From assembly GCA_024529925.1 (NCBI GenBank), contig JAFEUB010001475.1, positions 287,501 to 351,500 on the forward strand: DNA of 64,000 nucleotides. The letters run 5' to 3'. This document shows, piece by piece, positions 11,891 through 25,500 of the stretch. Numbering within the stretch: the stretch's first letter is position 1; each line of letters begins with the position of its first letter. The notes beneath the pieces are model-generated. The model was not told the DNA's origin. It saw nothing but the letters and a program-made list of their open reading frames with translations, and did no database searches. The position numbers were made by a program, and so were the translations under genes. The stretch is from Ophthalmolycus amberensis (lineage: Eukaryota; Chordata; Actinopteri; Perciformes; Zoarcidae).

Positions 11891-14800
11891 GTGAGTAGAG
11901 ACAACAGTGTGTGTTTTTTCCTGAGTTCAAGGGCAGTTTGAAGTGGTCCTTCTGGATGAACAATTTCTGTAATTGACTGCTGAAGGACTGAAGGAAATCA
12001 CGCTGTAAATCCTAACCGAGTCTCTGCGTGAAGTTGGTGTTTAATCCTCTTTCCTGCCAAAGCAACAGGTTGCACGGAAAGAGTTATAACAGGGACGTAA
12101 ATATCCACCAGAACTATTGCGGCTTGCTACATGCTTGTTGACACAATACATATTACACTTCATCATTATTTGGTTCGGAGAAGTCCAGAGGATTCTCACT
12201 CTCTCAGGCCTCAGGAATGTCACTCTGAGAGGTGCTGCTCTATGGATGGTGCACAAGTGGGGTGTTTTGAGCTCCCACTATATTAGCAGACTCAAATAGA
12301 TGCTGGGGGGGGGGGGGGGGGGGGTTAGTCCTTTGTCACTGACAACAATGATGAGAGGTTTGGCTAGTTCCCAGTGCATTTTCACAATACTGAGAAACCA
12401 GGAGCATGAGGAGGATAACTGTTGTGGTGATGTTTCGACCGACAGACATCTTCACCAGGTGCTTGAACAGTAGCAGCTGGTGTATAATTTGATTGTAAAA
12501 CATGTGGTTTCAATGTTTTAACTGCTCTTTCTATCAGATGTGACACATGAATGGTTCAGAATCGGAGGCTCCTCGGTCATGCACAGTCGAGAGAGAATCT
12601 CATTCATATTTGTCTGCGCATGAATGGAGGTGCACAATGAGGTCACATAGTGTGCAGAAAGTTTTTTTTTTTTTTTTAAAGCGATGTTCCATCAAGTTTG
12701 ATTTTTGAATTCCAAAAGGCAGCAAAAGGTGGACTCACATATTATGAGCCAGGACTTTCTGTTCACAAATAGAGATGTTATTTCAAAGTGGTAACGAAGT
12801 TGTCTGTGATGATGATGACGGGAACTCGTGGCACCGTGTCAAAGTTTGGACTCTCTCCATTGAACGCAATGTAGTAACTCACGAATTGACCCCAAGAATA
12901 GACTACCGAAATAAACCACCATCATAGCAAAATGCTATTGTTGTTATCATTTGTAGGAACGTTGCAGTTCATTTGCATATTGTGTAAAATGAAAATACAT
13001 ACTTTTCTTTTCAAATTGCAGCTTTTATCTTCAGTGCAATCAACATTAGAAATGAAAAGCTTATTTACATCCTCTGATTTACTTCTATGTAATTTCATTG
13101 AGCATTGTGTGTGTTGTATTTATATGGTGAAACTAACTAGAGTCATTTTTGACCCCAATATCAAACAAGTGAAATGAACCCTTATTCAAACTTCAACACT
13201 TTTTTAACATGAATTGTCTTACAGTACAAAAGTAGATTGAAACCTCAATCTCAGTTTGGCCTCCTGTTAAAATAAAGGTTTGGAGTCTGTCTCCTTCACA
13301 ATGACAGAGTGGCCGATACCCCACACAGTTACTGTGCGCTCATCATTCAGGCTGATTTTGCAGGGACCTTTTTTTTAGAATATTGAAACATTCATTCTTT
13401 TATCACATCCATGTACACAGGATATCAGGAATGGACCTCTGAGACACCTTATACATTTGACACATGACCTGATGATGAAATATGTGATGACGATATTTAA
13501 CAACGTCCATAATGAGGTCCAGTTCCAGAATGCAGTTGTTATCTCTGTCAGGTATCAGCCTGGGGGGGGGGGGGTATCATGCGTTATGTCGTGTATATGT
13601 GTGTGTGTGTGTGTGTGAGTGCGTCTGCCTGTCTATCTGTCCGGTCTCACATACTACTGGACCCATCGGCTTAATATTTTGTTGTGCTCATCGATGACTG
13701 AATGCTCGAGGACCCCTCCTGGCTGCTTATAATCACTTTCAACCCGTCTTTGATTGCTGACTCCTCACTCCTCTAACCGTCCGTTTGGGGCAGCGAGTGA
13801 TTAACAAGTGTTTCAGTAGCGAAAGACATTTCCAACGATCGGCTAGACTAAAAACAAGTCTGACCTCGTCTGTTGCAGGCCACATCTTGGCCTTTGTCGT
13901 GGCTCAAAATCTGACATCCATAGAAAGGTTTGGGATGCAGATTAATTACATACCCGATATGTTCTGATCCACTAAAGTTAAACATGATATGAAATGAATA
14001 TATCACTGTTTTTGTTATTTCGCCGCCAACTCTTCTTTCTTTAGGGAGGGGAGAGGGAGATAGGTGGACATCTGCAGTCTGCACTCTAGTGCACTACTCG
14101 AGTTAGTACAGCAAAGTGCGAGCTCTGCTTCCTGTCCCTTCATGCTTTCAGAAAAGAAAACTAGATTAACTGCTAATCTGTCTCAATGGTGAAACAGATT
14201 ATCACAATTTAAGAGAAGACACCATTGAGCGTGACAGACAGAATGCTCTGATTGTGCTACGTGGTAGCTGAGCTGTGGACCTCAAAAGAACACGACTGCT
14301 TTTTAAAAACCGTTTTGGAGCATTCTCACCTTAAATGGACAGTTGATGGCAGAGAGGCATACAGGAAACAAGAGGGAGAGGATATGGCATGAGTCCTAAA
14401 CACTAAAGGACGGGCGCTCCGGGTGCTCCGGGCATTACTTGGAGCTGTGTCAGGTGAATGAAACATCACGTCTGAAACTGTAGGTACAGGTGTCTGAACA
14501 GTCAGGGTCAACCTTGTGTGTGTGAGTGTGTGTTCTGTGGATTACCATGGATGATGTACAGGTGGTAACCTTGTATTTGACTCCACTGTGTTTGTGTGTC
14601 TGGGTTCGTGCTCCAGTTTCATTTGGGGTTTAAGGTGAGACGCTACAGGCATAAAAATGTAATTTTTCATGCACTGGCACTTTTTTCAGACGAGTGGAAA
14701 GAAAACATGTTTATTTTACTACTTTGTCTGATTTCTCCCAAATTCACTAAAGTTTACCATTAGATAATGCCTCTTTTACATAGGCAAGGCAAGGCAAGGC

Positions 14801-17800
14801 AAGGCAAGGCAAGTTTATTTGTATAGCACATTTCAACAACAAGGTAATTCAAAGTGCTTCACATGAAACCATTAAAAGCATAAAGGCAAAAGTAAAGGAG
14901 ATTTAAAACATACATTGAAACAATAATCGATGTCTCCCTGAGACATTACGCTGCACGCAATCAACTATACACTGCCGCAATACTGCAATTACTCGCACAC
15001 AAACCACGTCTGGAAAAGATCTCTGCCGATCTGCGTTTTATAGTGTACGCCTTGCACGAACTCGGTCCCGGAGGAAATGGCGATATATTGTGCAGTCCTT
15101 TTAAAACCATTAAAAGCATCAAAACATAAGGCAAAAGAAAAGGAGATTTAACAGCAATTAAGAACAGTGTCAGAAATAAAATACAGTAGTAAAATGCAGA
15201 AATGCAGGAAATTGATTAATATATTAATTGAATGTGGTTCAATTAAAGGCAGCAGCAAACAGAAAAGTCTTCAATCTTGATTTAAATGAGCTGATACATA
15301 TTCAAACATAACATTTCAGAAAACTTGCAAAGCAAAAAGTATTGGTCTTAATATAAGTAATCAATTTCAACAATTAGCACATATTTAATACAATAGTGCC
15401 TCATTTGCACACTTAACATTTCAGAAAACTTGTACTTGAAAAAAACTATTGTTTTAATGTAAGTAATCAACCTGGGAAGTTTCAATGGCGGTGAGAAGTA
15501 AAGAAAAAAAAAGAAAAAAATACAACCAATTATGGGGACTGAGCCAGCATGTAGGGATGGTGATGAGCTGCATGATATATGCAGTAGAATTGGGTTTTTT
15601 AAAATCATGATTTTATTAATAGCTCCAGTTTCCTATAGAGTAACAACTGATCACACAGCAGTTATTGGGACTGGCTCATCCCATTAGTTCAAAGAAAGTT
15701 GTATATAATTGATGTCTATTGCAACGTGTAATATTAAAGCAATAGTTCAACACTATGTGAGTGAGATATGAAGATCCATCTCATGCCTTGTGTTGAGTAC
15801 GGAGTTGGAGTAAGGAAGTGATTAGCCTAGCTTAGCATAAACACTTGAAGCAGGGGTAAACTCTGTTCCAACGAGAATAGAATGGAACACTGAATTAATC
15901 CTCAGTGTGACGATTATAGGAAGACTTGAGTATTAGAGCAATCATTTAACAAGTTGGAGATTAAATCTTGCTGGCCATGCTCACGATGTTCCTTAAATAT
16001 TTGTACATCAGTGGCATTATATGAACTTTGTTCTGAGCAAAAGTAATTTTGCATAAGGTATTGTCAATAAATATGAACTGTGAAATATTATTGTGTTATT
16101 CCACTGCTGCAAATTCCTGGGAATCCCAACAATTGTTCATGAGGGTTCGAGTATGGGACGCTGCTGAGGGGTAAGGTCAGAGTGACAGAAGAAGAAGAGC
16201 ACGTGACAGACAATATGGTTACAGAGAGGTTGGAGCTTGAGGCTGTAATCTGTGCAGGTATCCTGCCACCCGGAGATTAGAGGAGCAAGGGGATTGACCC
16301 AAACAGACCAGAGGGATTACAACATGGAAAGGCTCTGGAGGTCAGGGAGGCCATCAAACCTGCTATGGTGAAAGAGGAGGACAAAAGGTAGGATGAAGAT
16401 TAGAAGTGGGGGGTGGGGGTGGATGAGGAGAAGGTGGTGGAGACGAGGATCAGAAAAGAGGGAAAAGGTGTGCACAATGAAAACCAAAGCAGTGAGACTA
16501 AAATTTGAATTTGACAAACAAGATCACACATCTCTTTTATTTGCAATGAAACATGAGAGTCAGGGGTAAGGGGTATTTTACCGTCTGACTGCGGCGATTC
16601 TGTTGAAATGAACTGGTTTTGATCTGCTGTAATGCTGGTGTGACTGTATTCTAACTTATGCAGTTTAATTTAATCTAGTTGTATTGCATCATCAGGCTTA
16701 AATGAGCAACACAGTACCATGGCAATTTGGTTGCACACATCACAATTGCCGGAGGTAGTGTGTGCAAGGGGCCATATTTCTGAGGGATTCTGTGGTATCC
16801 AGCAGATGACCGAGCCAAGACCTTCTTTTCTCTGAGCTGCTCCTTGTTTACAATCCGATTTGCAACTTAAAATGAGGATTGTTTCACAAGTAGCCGTTAA
16901 CAAGCACATTTTCCAAACCAATAAAAAAGCTAAAAAAAAGGGGATGGACCCAGATGCAGATAGACACGGGAACAGAGGGATCATGCACGGTGAATTTTAA
17001 TAAACGAGAAATATCCAAAACTAACAGAGCAGGGGAGTCCAATAATGAGTACAAAATCCAAGGTAAACCAGAACAGATATTAGCAGGAACATACCAGGGA
17101 ACACAGCAGGGAACATATCAGAGAACACAGCAGAGAACACATCAGAGAACACAGCAGGGAACACACCAGGGAACAAACCAGGGAACACAGCAGGGAACAC
17201 ATCAGGGAACACACCAGGGAACACAGCAGGGAACACACCAGGGAACAAACCAGGGAACACAGCAGGGAACACAGCAGGGAACACAGCAGGGAACAAACCA
17301 GGGAACACAGCAGGGAACAAACCAGGGAACAAACCAGGGAACACAACAGGAAACACACCAGGAAACACAGCAGGGAACACACCAGGGAACAAACCAGGGA
17401 ACACAGCAGGGAACACAGCAGGGAACACACCAGGGAACAAACCAGGGAACACAGCAGGGAACAAACCAGGGAACAAACCAGGGAACACAACAGGGAACAC
17501 AGCAGGGAACACACCAGGAAACACAACAGGATACACACCAGGAAACACATTAGGAAACACAGCAGGGAACATATCAGTGAATACACCAGTGAACATACCA
17601 GGGAACACAGCAGGGAATACTGCAGGAAGCATAGCAGAGCCAACGAACCAACACAGAGACAGGGGAGCACAGGGTTTAAATACACTGGGGAGGTGTAGGT
17701 GATTAGACACAGGAGGATTCAATCATGGAGTGGATCAGAAATTGATCCTCGAGGCGCACCATCACGTAAGAAAACATGAGCTGACAGTGAAACACAATGA

Positions 17801-20800
17801 TCAGGGTCTACTTATGGACATCAATGAAATCAAGCATTGGGACCTCTAGATTTGCACATTCACATTGTGAACCTATCCCGATGTAAACTGGGGAGTAAAG
17901 TGTTTGGTTATTTGTGTGTTTTGACTTCTGGTTTCACACGGGACATGAGCGATGGTTTCCTGGGTGAAAACCCACCCACCCTCCTTACGCTGATTGTTTA
18001 AAATCTCTTTATACAACATCACCTGTTCTTGGCTCACGGTTTTATTGATTACATACAAATTGATCGCGTGGGTGATATACGAATTATAGCGTTTTTTGTA
18101 GATGTTGCTACCAACAGAGGCCTCACAGAGGCAGGAGTTCTTGAGATTAGTTGCATATGAATGCATTTAATCAAAGAAAGGGACAAAATGATTAAATCAA
18201 TTGATTAATTAGTTTATGGTTGAAATAAAGGGCTGAAAACATTCATCCCTTCACAACTCACGAATGGACAGTGTTTCCTCGACCAGTGTTTGACCCAACA
18301 GCACTTATGTTAAGTTTCTTATGAAGCAAGCAAAGAAACACCTCCTCAATCAATTAACATGTTTATCCTGGTCTCCTCCTCACATCAGAGAGACTTGAGC
18401 CTAATCTCAAAACGCTCCACAGCCACCTGGGACTCCTCTAGTCTGCCGCCGGCTAACACTCTCCTGCGGCCCCCTGTAATCTGTAACATTCAAACACAGT
18501 TAGCGTCCACAGTTCAGACCGAGGGGAAGATGCAACTCCATAGCAATTGGAAATGACACCAACCTGCTGCTTCGGAAGGGCGATGCTGGGGCACGTTGTA
18601 AAGCCTGAGGCCTGCTGCCAAAGAGCGTTCTAAATATATTGAACATGATCCATCGTAGGGTTATGGACAAATGAGGTGTCGTATGACTGCTGATGCTCAC
18701 TGCCTGTGCTTTTTTGTTGGTTATTTACTTATATGTGAGACACTTACATCTGTATGTTATATTTCAAACTTTAATCTTTTTCATATTTGCTGCTTGTAGT
18801 AACAGTTGAGTAGTCACTATTTGAGCTCTTTTAACAGGTGCTATAGTCTGTCCAATCTGCTTTTGTCATAATCCGTACAGTATGGAGCTGTGGATTATGG
18901 GTACTACAAACTAAACCGATGGCTGAGCTGCATGCTCATCCATCAGTGGAGCAGACACTGCTTTTAACTTTTATTTATTTATTGTTTTTTTCTTGTTCTC
19001 GTCATAACGAGAAATCTCACATCAGGTTCCTCAATATAACGAGGTCATCAGCCAGGGCTGCATCAGACATGTACTCATTTGAATCTCACAAATGAATAAT
19101 AATGTGAATGGAATTGACTATTCTTGGTCTTAATTACCAAGTAATAGTCGTGACCACACTCTTTTAATGAGGGGAGTTTAAACTAAATCCTGTTGGTGCT
19201 GCACTGGGTCCCAGTTACATTATTGGTAACACTTTCTATGACGGCCATGTCTATATTGCATTATAAACATACTCACAATGTGATGTAATCTGTTTACAGT
19301 GCTGTATTATTATAGTAATAAGCCCTCATATATATTAATAATGCTTTATAACAATAACCATAACACATTATAGAGAATTGTATAAAGACTGATTAGTAAA
19401 GTTGAGTTCAGTGTGTTGTTCTTGCATGAATGTATTGATCATTCTTCAATTAACTTAAAGCAAACAATGAGCTCTTATAGTAACTTGTAATAAGATCATA
19501 ACGCATTTTAACAGTGATTAAAAAAAGATTATAATAATTATAATACACTGATTTATGCAAAAATAAATGGCCAGCAATTATGAAATATATTATTAATTAT
19601 ACCTTATAAAAATGTGTTATGATTATTGTTGTAAAACATTATGAATATTCATGAGTGCCTATAACTACAATAATACAGTGCTATAAGCAGAACATAAAGC
19701 ATTATAATTATGTTTGAAATGCAACATGTGCATTACAGAAAGTGTTACCAAACGATTATACTTATAAACGTCAATAAAAAGCACGATGAGACTTTGGTTG
19801 ATGTCGGCTCAGTGACATGAAGACCAATGTGCTGCTGGGGCCCTTGACGGATGGTGGGCAGGAACCCGCTCATTAAATACGTGTCTCCATTTAGCAGCAA
19901 CAAACAAGTGGATGACCGAAACAGATGACCTTTTAAACCTGTTACTTATTCATTGGGACGTTCCCACTAATCTGCTTTCACTTCTTTTTCCTGGCACCGG
20001 TGTTCAGATGCAGACGTGTTAAATCCTGAACACATACTGAACAGACAAGCCCCCCCACACGTGTGTCTGCTTTGCTGTCCTCACTGTGGAGGGTGTTTGG
20101 TTTGTTTCTCGGCAGGATTACGGAAAACCTACTGCCCCTTACCACACACACACACACACACACACACGTGAATGTGCTCGCCTATGTGCAAAAATATAGT
20201 AATAATCATAATTATCACTAATAGACATTTTAATTGAGACATAAAATATTTATTTTCATAAATGTGGACATTTTGGGCAGATTATGCGTTCTCTATTTTG
20301 TAAAAATGAGCTTTGGGCAAAGGTTAATTATAACGTTATCATGATGTGTTCTAATGTAATCTTTTAAAATGGAAGAAACTTAAATAAACACATTTTTAAA
20401 GGTTCTCACAGCAAAATTATGACCTGTTAAAAAATGGTACCGAAAGATCTCAGATTTATGTCTTGTTTGTTTCACAAAGACGCATGCAGGAACAAGTTTG
20501 AATAAAAGTTCCTTGAGTCAGCTAGAATTGTGCATTATACTCTATGAATAGCCACTCACACACAAAGTGGAACAGCAGCTAAAGTGAGCAGTTACAATAC
20601 ATACGCTGTCTCCCTTCAGCGGCCAACGCCACGAGGTCTCTGGGGAATTAGTCCACATTCCTTTTATTAGGACAATCTCAACCCCCCGTCCAATACACCC
20701 CCATCCACGACTCCCACCCTCCCAGCCCCCAACACTTTGATCAGTGTGCTGTTTCCAAAATCTCACTGATGTGGAAGATATTAACAGTGAAGGGAGTTAT

Positions 20801-20816
20801 GGTGGTGAGGAAGGGG

Positions 20817-20866
<50 letters not shown>

Positions 20867-22549
20867 GAGGGGGATATTTAATGAGATAAACCAGTGGTGA
20901 GAAAGTCGTATTATTTGTTGCAAATTTTACAGGAACAACATAGAGATAAAATCTGATTATTTACATTTTAATGCTTTTTTTCTCTCATTGTGTACAGACA
21001 GAGGAGTTCAGAACGTGAGGGAAGAGATTATAAACACATAATTACAGCGTCATAACCCTTTGATCTTCGTGGTTTCATTCCTGGTTGATGTGGTTGTTCT
21101 TTTTTTCACTCATTTTGTAACTCTTTAGTGTTCACCTTTCTCTCTTGTATTATATGTGTTTAAATATGTCTGTTTTTTATGTTATAAATTGTTGTTTTTG
21201 TTAGTTTTTTAATGCTACAGCAGAACCAATTGCCCCTCTGGGTCAAAGGTCTTTGACTTTTGACTTTAAAGCTACTCGTTCTCAATCCCATCTTTAATTA
21301 CAAACGTCAGTGCCTCGATGAACGATGAGATGCATCGGGCTTTTTTTCAGTGTATTTGTAACCAAGTATTTCAGCATCAATTCCTAAACTTGGTAAAACA
21401 CCCGAAACATGAGGAGGAACTTTTTTGTAATATATCATACTCACAGCTGTATGAGGACACTTTGCATATTGAAGCGTAGGCCGTGGGTATTTGACGAGTT
21501 GGGAGTGAGAACGTGTTGGAAGCAGCAGCTGTGGGAAATGTTGGCAGTGACTTCACACATTCAGCTCTCGTGCAGCTGTAGAAGAGTGGTCAGTATATGA
21601 GAGACTATGAACAGTAATGATGCAGTACATGCATTGTTTCCTGTGACACTCTTGCACACGTGTGGGCAAATGGAGTCCTGACTCTGCCAGTAACAATGAC
21701 AACTTCTGATTTATCCTGGGACTCCTTTCGGAACCACTATCTGTCATGCACACATATTGTTCTTAAAATGCATTAAGTAGTCCTCAGCATAACATTCTGT
21801 TTGTTTTTATTAGGAACCTTCTGCACAGCCACTTCGGACAAATGTCTGTCTGCACCCTGCCAGAATGGAGCTACCTGCGTGGACAACATGGACGATTACG
21901 CCTGCATCTGTGCCCGAGAGGGGGTCCTACACATGGGCAAAAACTGCGAAGAGCTCTATGACGCCTGCTCCTTTGCACCGTGTGAGGACTGCACCAGCAC
22001 CACTGGCACCGCGGAGTACCACTGCATCTGCCCGGACGGTCTCACGGGGGACAACTGCACGGAGGAGGTGGACGAGTGTCAGAGCAACCCGTGCTCCGAA
22101 CCCCGCTCCATGTGCGTGGACCAGCCGAACGGATACTTCTGCAGGTGTCCCGCTGGGTACGGGGGATTGGGCTGCAGGACGCACGTGACCGACTGCGTTG
22201 ACGAACCCTGCAGTAACAACGGAACCTGCGTGTTACGACCGGAGGGCTTCGAATGCCGCTGTGTGCCGGGGTTCGAAGGGAAGGCCTGCGAGGAGGACGT
22301 CAACGAGTGCTCGTCAGAGCCCTGTCAGAACGGGGCCATCTGCATGGACGGAGTGGCAGAGTTCCACTGCTTCTGCGTGCCCGGTTTTCAGGGTTACACC
22401 TGCGAGATCGACATCAACGAGTGTGCCTCACGGCCCTGTGAGAACAACGGCACCTGCATCAATGAGAAGGACCACTATGAGTGCGAGTGCCTGGAGGGCT
22501 TTGCAGGTACATCCAAATGTACACACACACACACACACACACATACACA

Positions 22550-22590
<41 letters not shown>

Positions 22591-25500
22591 TTGGCAGATG
22601 TCCTTTCACATTTCAAACATACAGTTATCAGTCAACTGTTGCTGTTTTACATTGCCACAATTTGGTGGCTTTGGGGTATGTAGACAGGAAGTACAATGTT
22701 GCAGTGAAGGCAGCACCCTTTCGGTCGGTACCCTCTGTACAACACATCGGTATAGGGGAACGTGTCCTCACGAGATCACCCTGAAGAAAGCCTGTCAGGG
22801 ACGCTGTCAACAGTCTCTTCTCTTCAGTCTCTTGTTTGCCGTTCACCTCGTTTAATCTGACGACAGCAAAACCCTCGATTTAACTGTCCAACAGGAGGGG
22901 AGCTGCTTGTTTGCAGGTCGCATCAAGGGAGCGAAGTGTGGACACACATATGCGGACGCAGCTGAGTTCTGATCTGGCACATCCAATCACACTAGTTGCA
23001 TTGAGAGGACAAGTGTAACTACGGCCAGAAGGCCTCTACACAATGTTGGCGTGATGAATAAACAACACAAAATACTTTCTTGTCAATATTACATGTCTAG
23101 GGCTTTTATTGTGAAAGGTAAGAACAGAAGGAGTGGATCTGGTCTGAAGGAGTAATAAAGTTGACTGTCTTGGTTTGGACAATTGAGCATCCGTGTTGTT
23201 GTACAATATAATGTACATTTTGAATGTGCACATTCTGCACAGCGTGATTGGTTGATGCCTTCATTTTGAATGCGAAGGCGACGCTTTTTACGACGCTGTG
23301 TGAAAGTATTCATAACAAAAACAACAGTTCTAAATAAATATATTGAGTTTTCTTTTCTCGTAAAAAAGAAAAGCAACGCCCCCGGAGTGTAAAGGCCTTA
23401 AGAGTGGGAGGGATGTGGTGTCAGTAGGGGCCCACAGCTCAGTTTTTGCCCTTTGGCCCTTAACAGATTATTCCAGCATGCTCCATAGTCTGAGTCTAAT
23501 GCTTTCTTTCTGTCATGCATGTTTGAAGGTTTGGTATGTCATTTTCCTGCTCAATCATCATCTAAATAAGAAAAAATGTCAGAATGATCAATAATAGTGC
23601 TCCTACTCATCAACAAACATTTTCAACTGACACGTACAAACATGTAAACAGTATAGCCTAGTTCTAAACCAATCTAAACAGTGTTGCAGGTATAGGGACT
23701 TGGTGAAACAGTAATATAACTCCATATTGCCTCAGCCTCCTGCGTGCGTGTTTGGAGCTGTGAGTGTAGATGTTTAATATTATGTCATCATTAATCATCT
23801 CCTCGAGGAACACGTCTTTGAGCCGAGACAGGGACGTTCTGCTCGCTGACAGCGTTTTATTTGTTTTTCTACTCCGTGTTCCTCGCCACCATTTGTTGTG
23901 TCCAAAGTGTTCCGTTTGTTCCCGATAAACTGGGCATGGGGAGTATTTTAAGTGTGCCGTGAGATGCTGTTAGTCAGACGTCTTATCTGCGGCTCAGATA
24001 ACCTCTCCGTGCAGAGTGAGAAGAAACACTCCTGTCTTGCTGTTTCTTGCACTCCCCTCTCTCCTCCACGAGCCTGCTCTGTGTCAGAGGAGCTCCGTGT
24101 TATCTGCGAGCAGTCGGCGTGGATCGGCACCGCTGCATTCCGCCGTCACGCTATCACTTTGTTTGGAGAATGTAAAGACGGGCTTTTTATCACCGCTGGT
24201 ATCTGGAGACCAGAATAGACAGACTGATAAAGACATTGATGACATTGATGATCATTTGGCTCTAAACTGCAGCTTCATTCCATCATCACTATCATCATCA
24301 TCACTTTTCACATGTCTCTTTCTCATTACACGTTGACCCCCCCCCCCCCACACACACACACAAGGAGTCAACTGTGAAACCGAGATCGATGAGTGCGAGT
24401 CCGGCCCCTGCCACAACGGGGCCACCTGCCGCGACCTGATCAGCCGCGTACTCCTGTGAGTGTCTGCCCGGGTTCGACGGAGTCGACTGCGAGGTCGACG
24501 TGGACGAGTGCGCCAGTGAGCCCTGCCGGAACGGAGCCGTCTGTCACGACATGGTGAACAGGTGGGAGCTGAGTAGGAATTACAACAGATAGACTTGTGC
24601 AGGGTTGGGTGGCAATGTGCTGCTTCATCAGATGGTCCCCCCTGTTAGTGTTGTTGTGCCAAACCTCAGTTTGTGCCTCTTATTTATTATCATTATCACA
24701 GAGCTAAACATTCGTTTTTGTGACAATTAAATACCCAAATCTTTTACTTTATGCACACTACAAACTATCTTTCTAAAGGTCTGGGCCACCAGGGATGAAT
24801 GAGTTAATGAATGGACCTATACAGGTCAGAGCCTCCGTGTGACATGACTCTTAACATTTCTTTTTGGGGCTGCTGGATGGGAGGTGGGGCCTTTGAAGTG
24901 ACTCTGCCAAAAGGCCCTTGATCTCATAATCCACCTATCCCACCAAAACATACCGGAAATGTCTCTGTTCTGGTGTGAATGTCCACACATAAGTCCTTAA
25001 TGACGTTGTGAACCTTCAGGCTGCTCACATCTGATTGCTTTGAAAGGCTAATTTTTTTATACCTGCCATTTAAGGTCACAACTCAATAATGCTGTAATCT
25101 CAAGACAAATTTGATCGTGAATGAGTGATCTCAAAGTGCCTCTTTTATGGTTTTTCATTTGTCACTTAAATATATGTCACATGTGCTTTTGGATCCCAGT
25201 TGGACAAATCTGTGAATCTTTTTGTTGTTTATATCGCAGACTGTTGGGAGATGTGGCTAAATAGATATCTATTTGAAAGACTGGAGTTTGGGTTTGTCAT
25301 TTGTTGCTATTTTTGGTAGTGGAACCACAAAGGCCTGCATATCAGTTGGAACAGCAGAAACAGCAGTTCCTCTACAGCTATGATAAAGCCCCATGTGGGT
25401 TTCCTGTTCAGGTGTTGCTCATTGTCTGAATTGTATTTCCTGCTGTTTAGAAACTCATTTGTGTCTCTTGCAGCTATGCATGTGACTGCAGAGGTACTGG

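Larger units (their letters stand above)
11891..21813 (+). other. crb2 intron 1 (9.9 kb)
   Basis: No conserved exon was found. Contents: homopolymers and a GT repeat (12.3-13.6 kb), a fish interspersed repeat (14.8-15.3 kb), a 12-bp minisatellite (17.1-17.6 kb), a TIR element (19.2-19.75 kb), a CA repeat (20143-20167), an AG repeat (20819-20862) and a LINE-like tail near 21235-21270. The rest is AT-rich unique-looking sequence where regulatory elements could lie, none of which I can identify. Confidence 0.6.

Noticed and set aside
17021..17722. Long minus-strand ORFs (201-233 codons) over the 12-bp array
   Set aside because: They exist only because the repeat unit is 12 bases and lacks stops; composition is purely repeat-driven.
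21865..22303. Alternative-frame and antisense ORFs across crb2 exon 2
   Set aside because: Shadows of the EGF-coding frame; only the main frame keeps the cysteine pattern.
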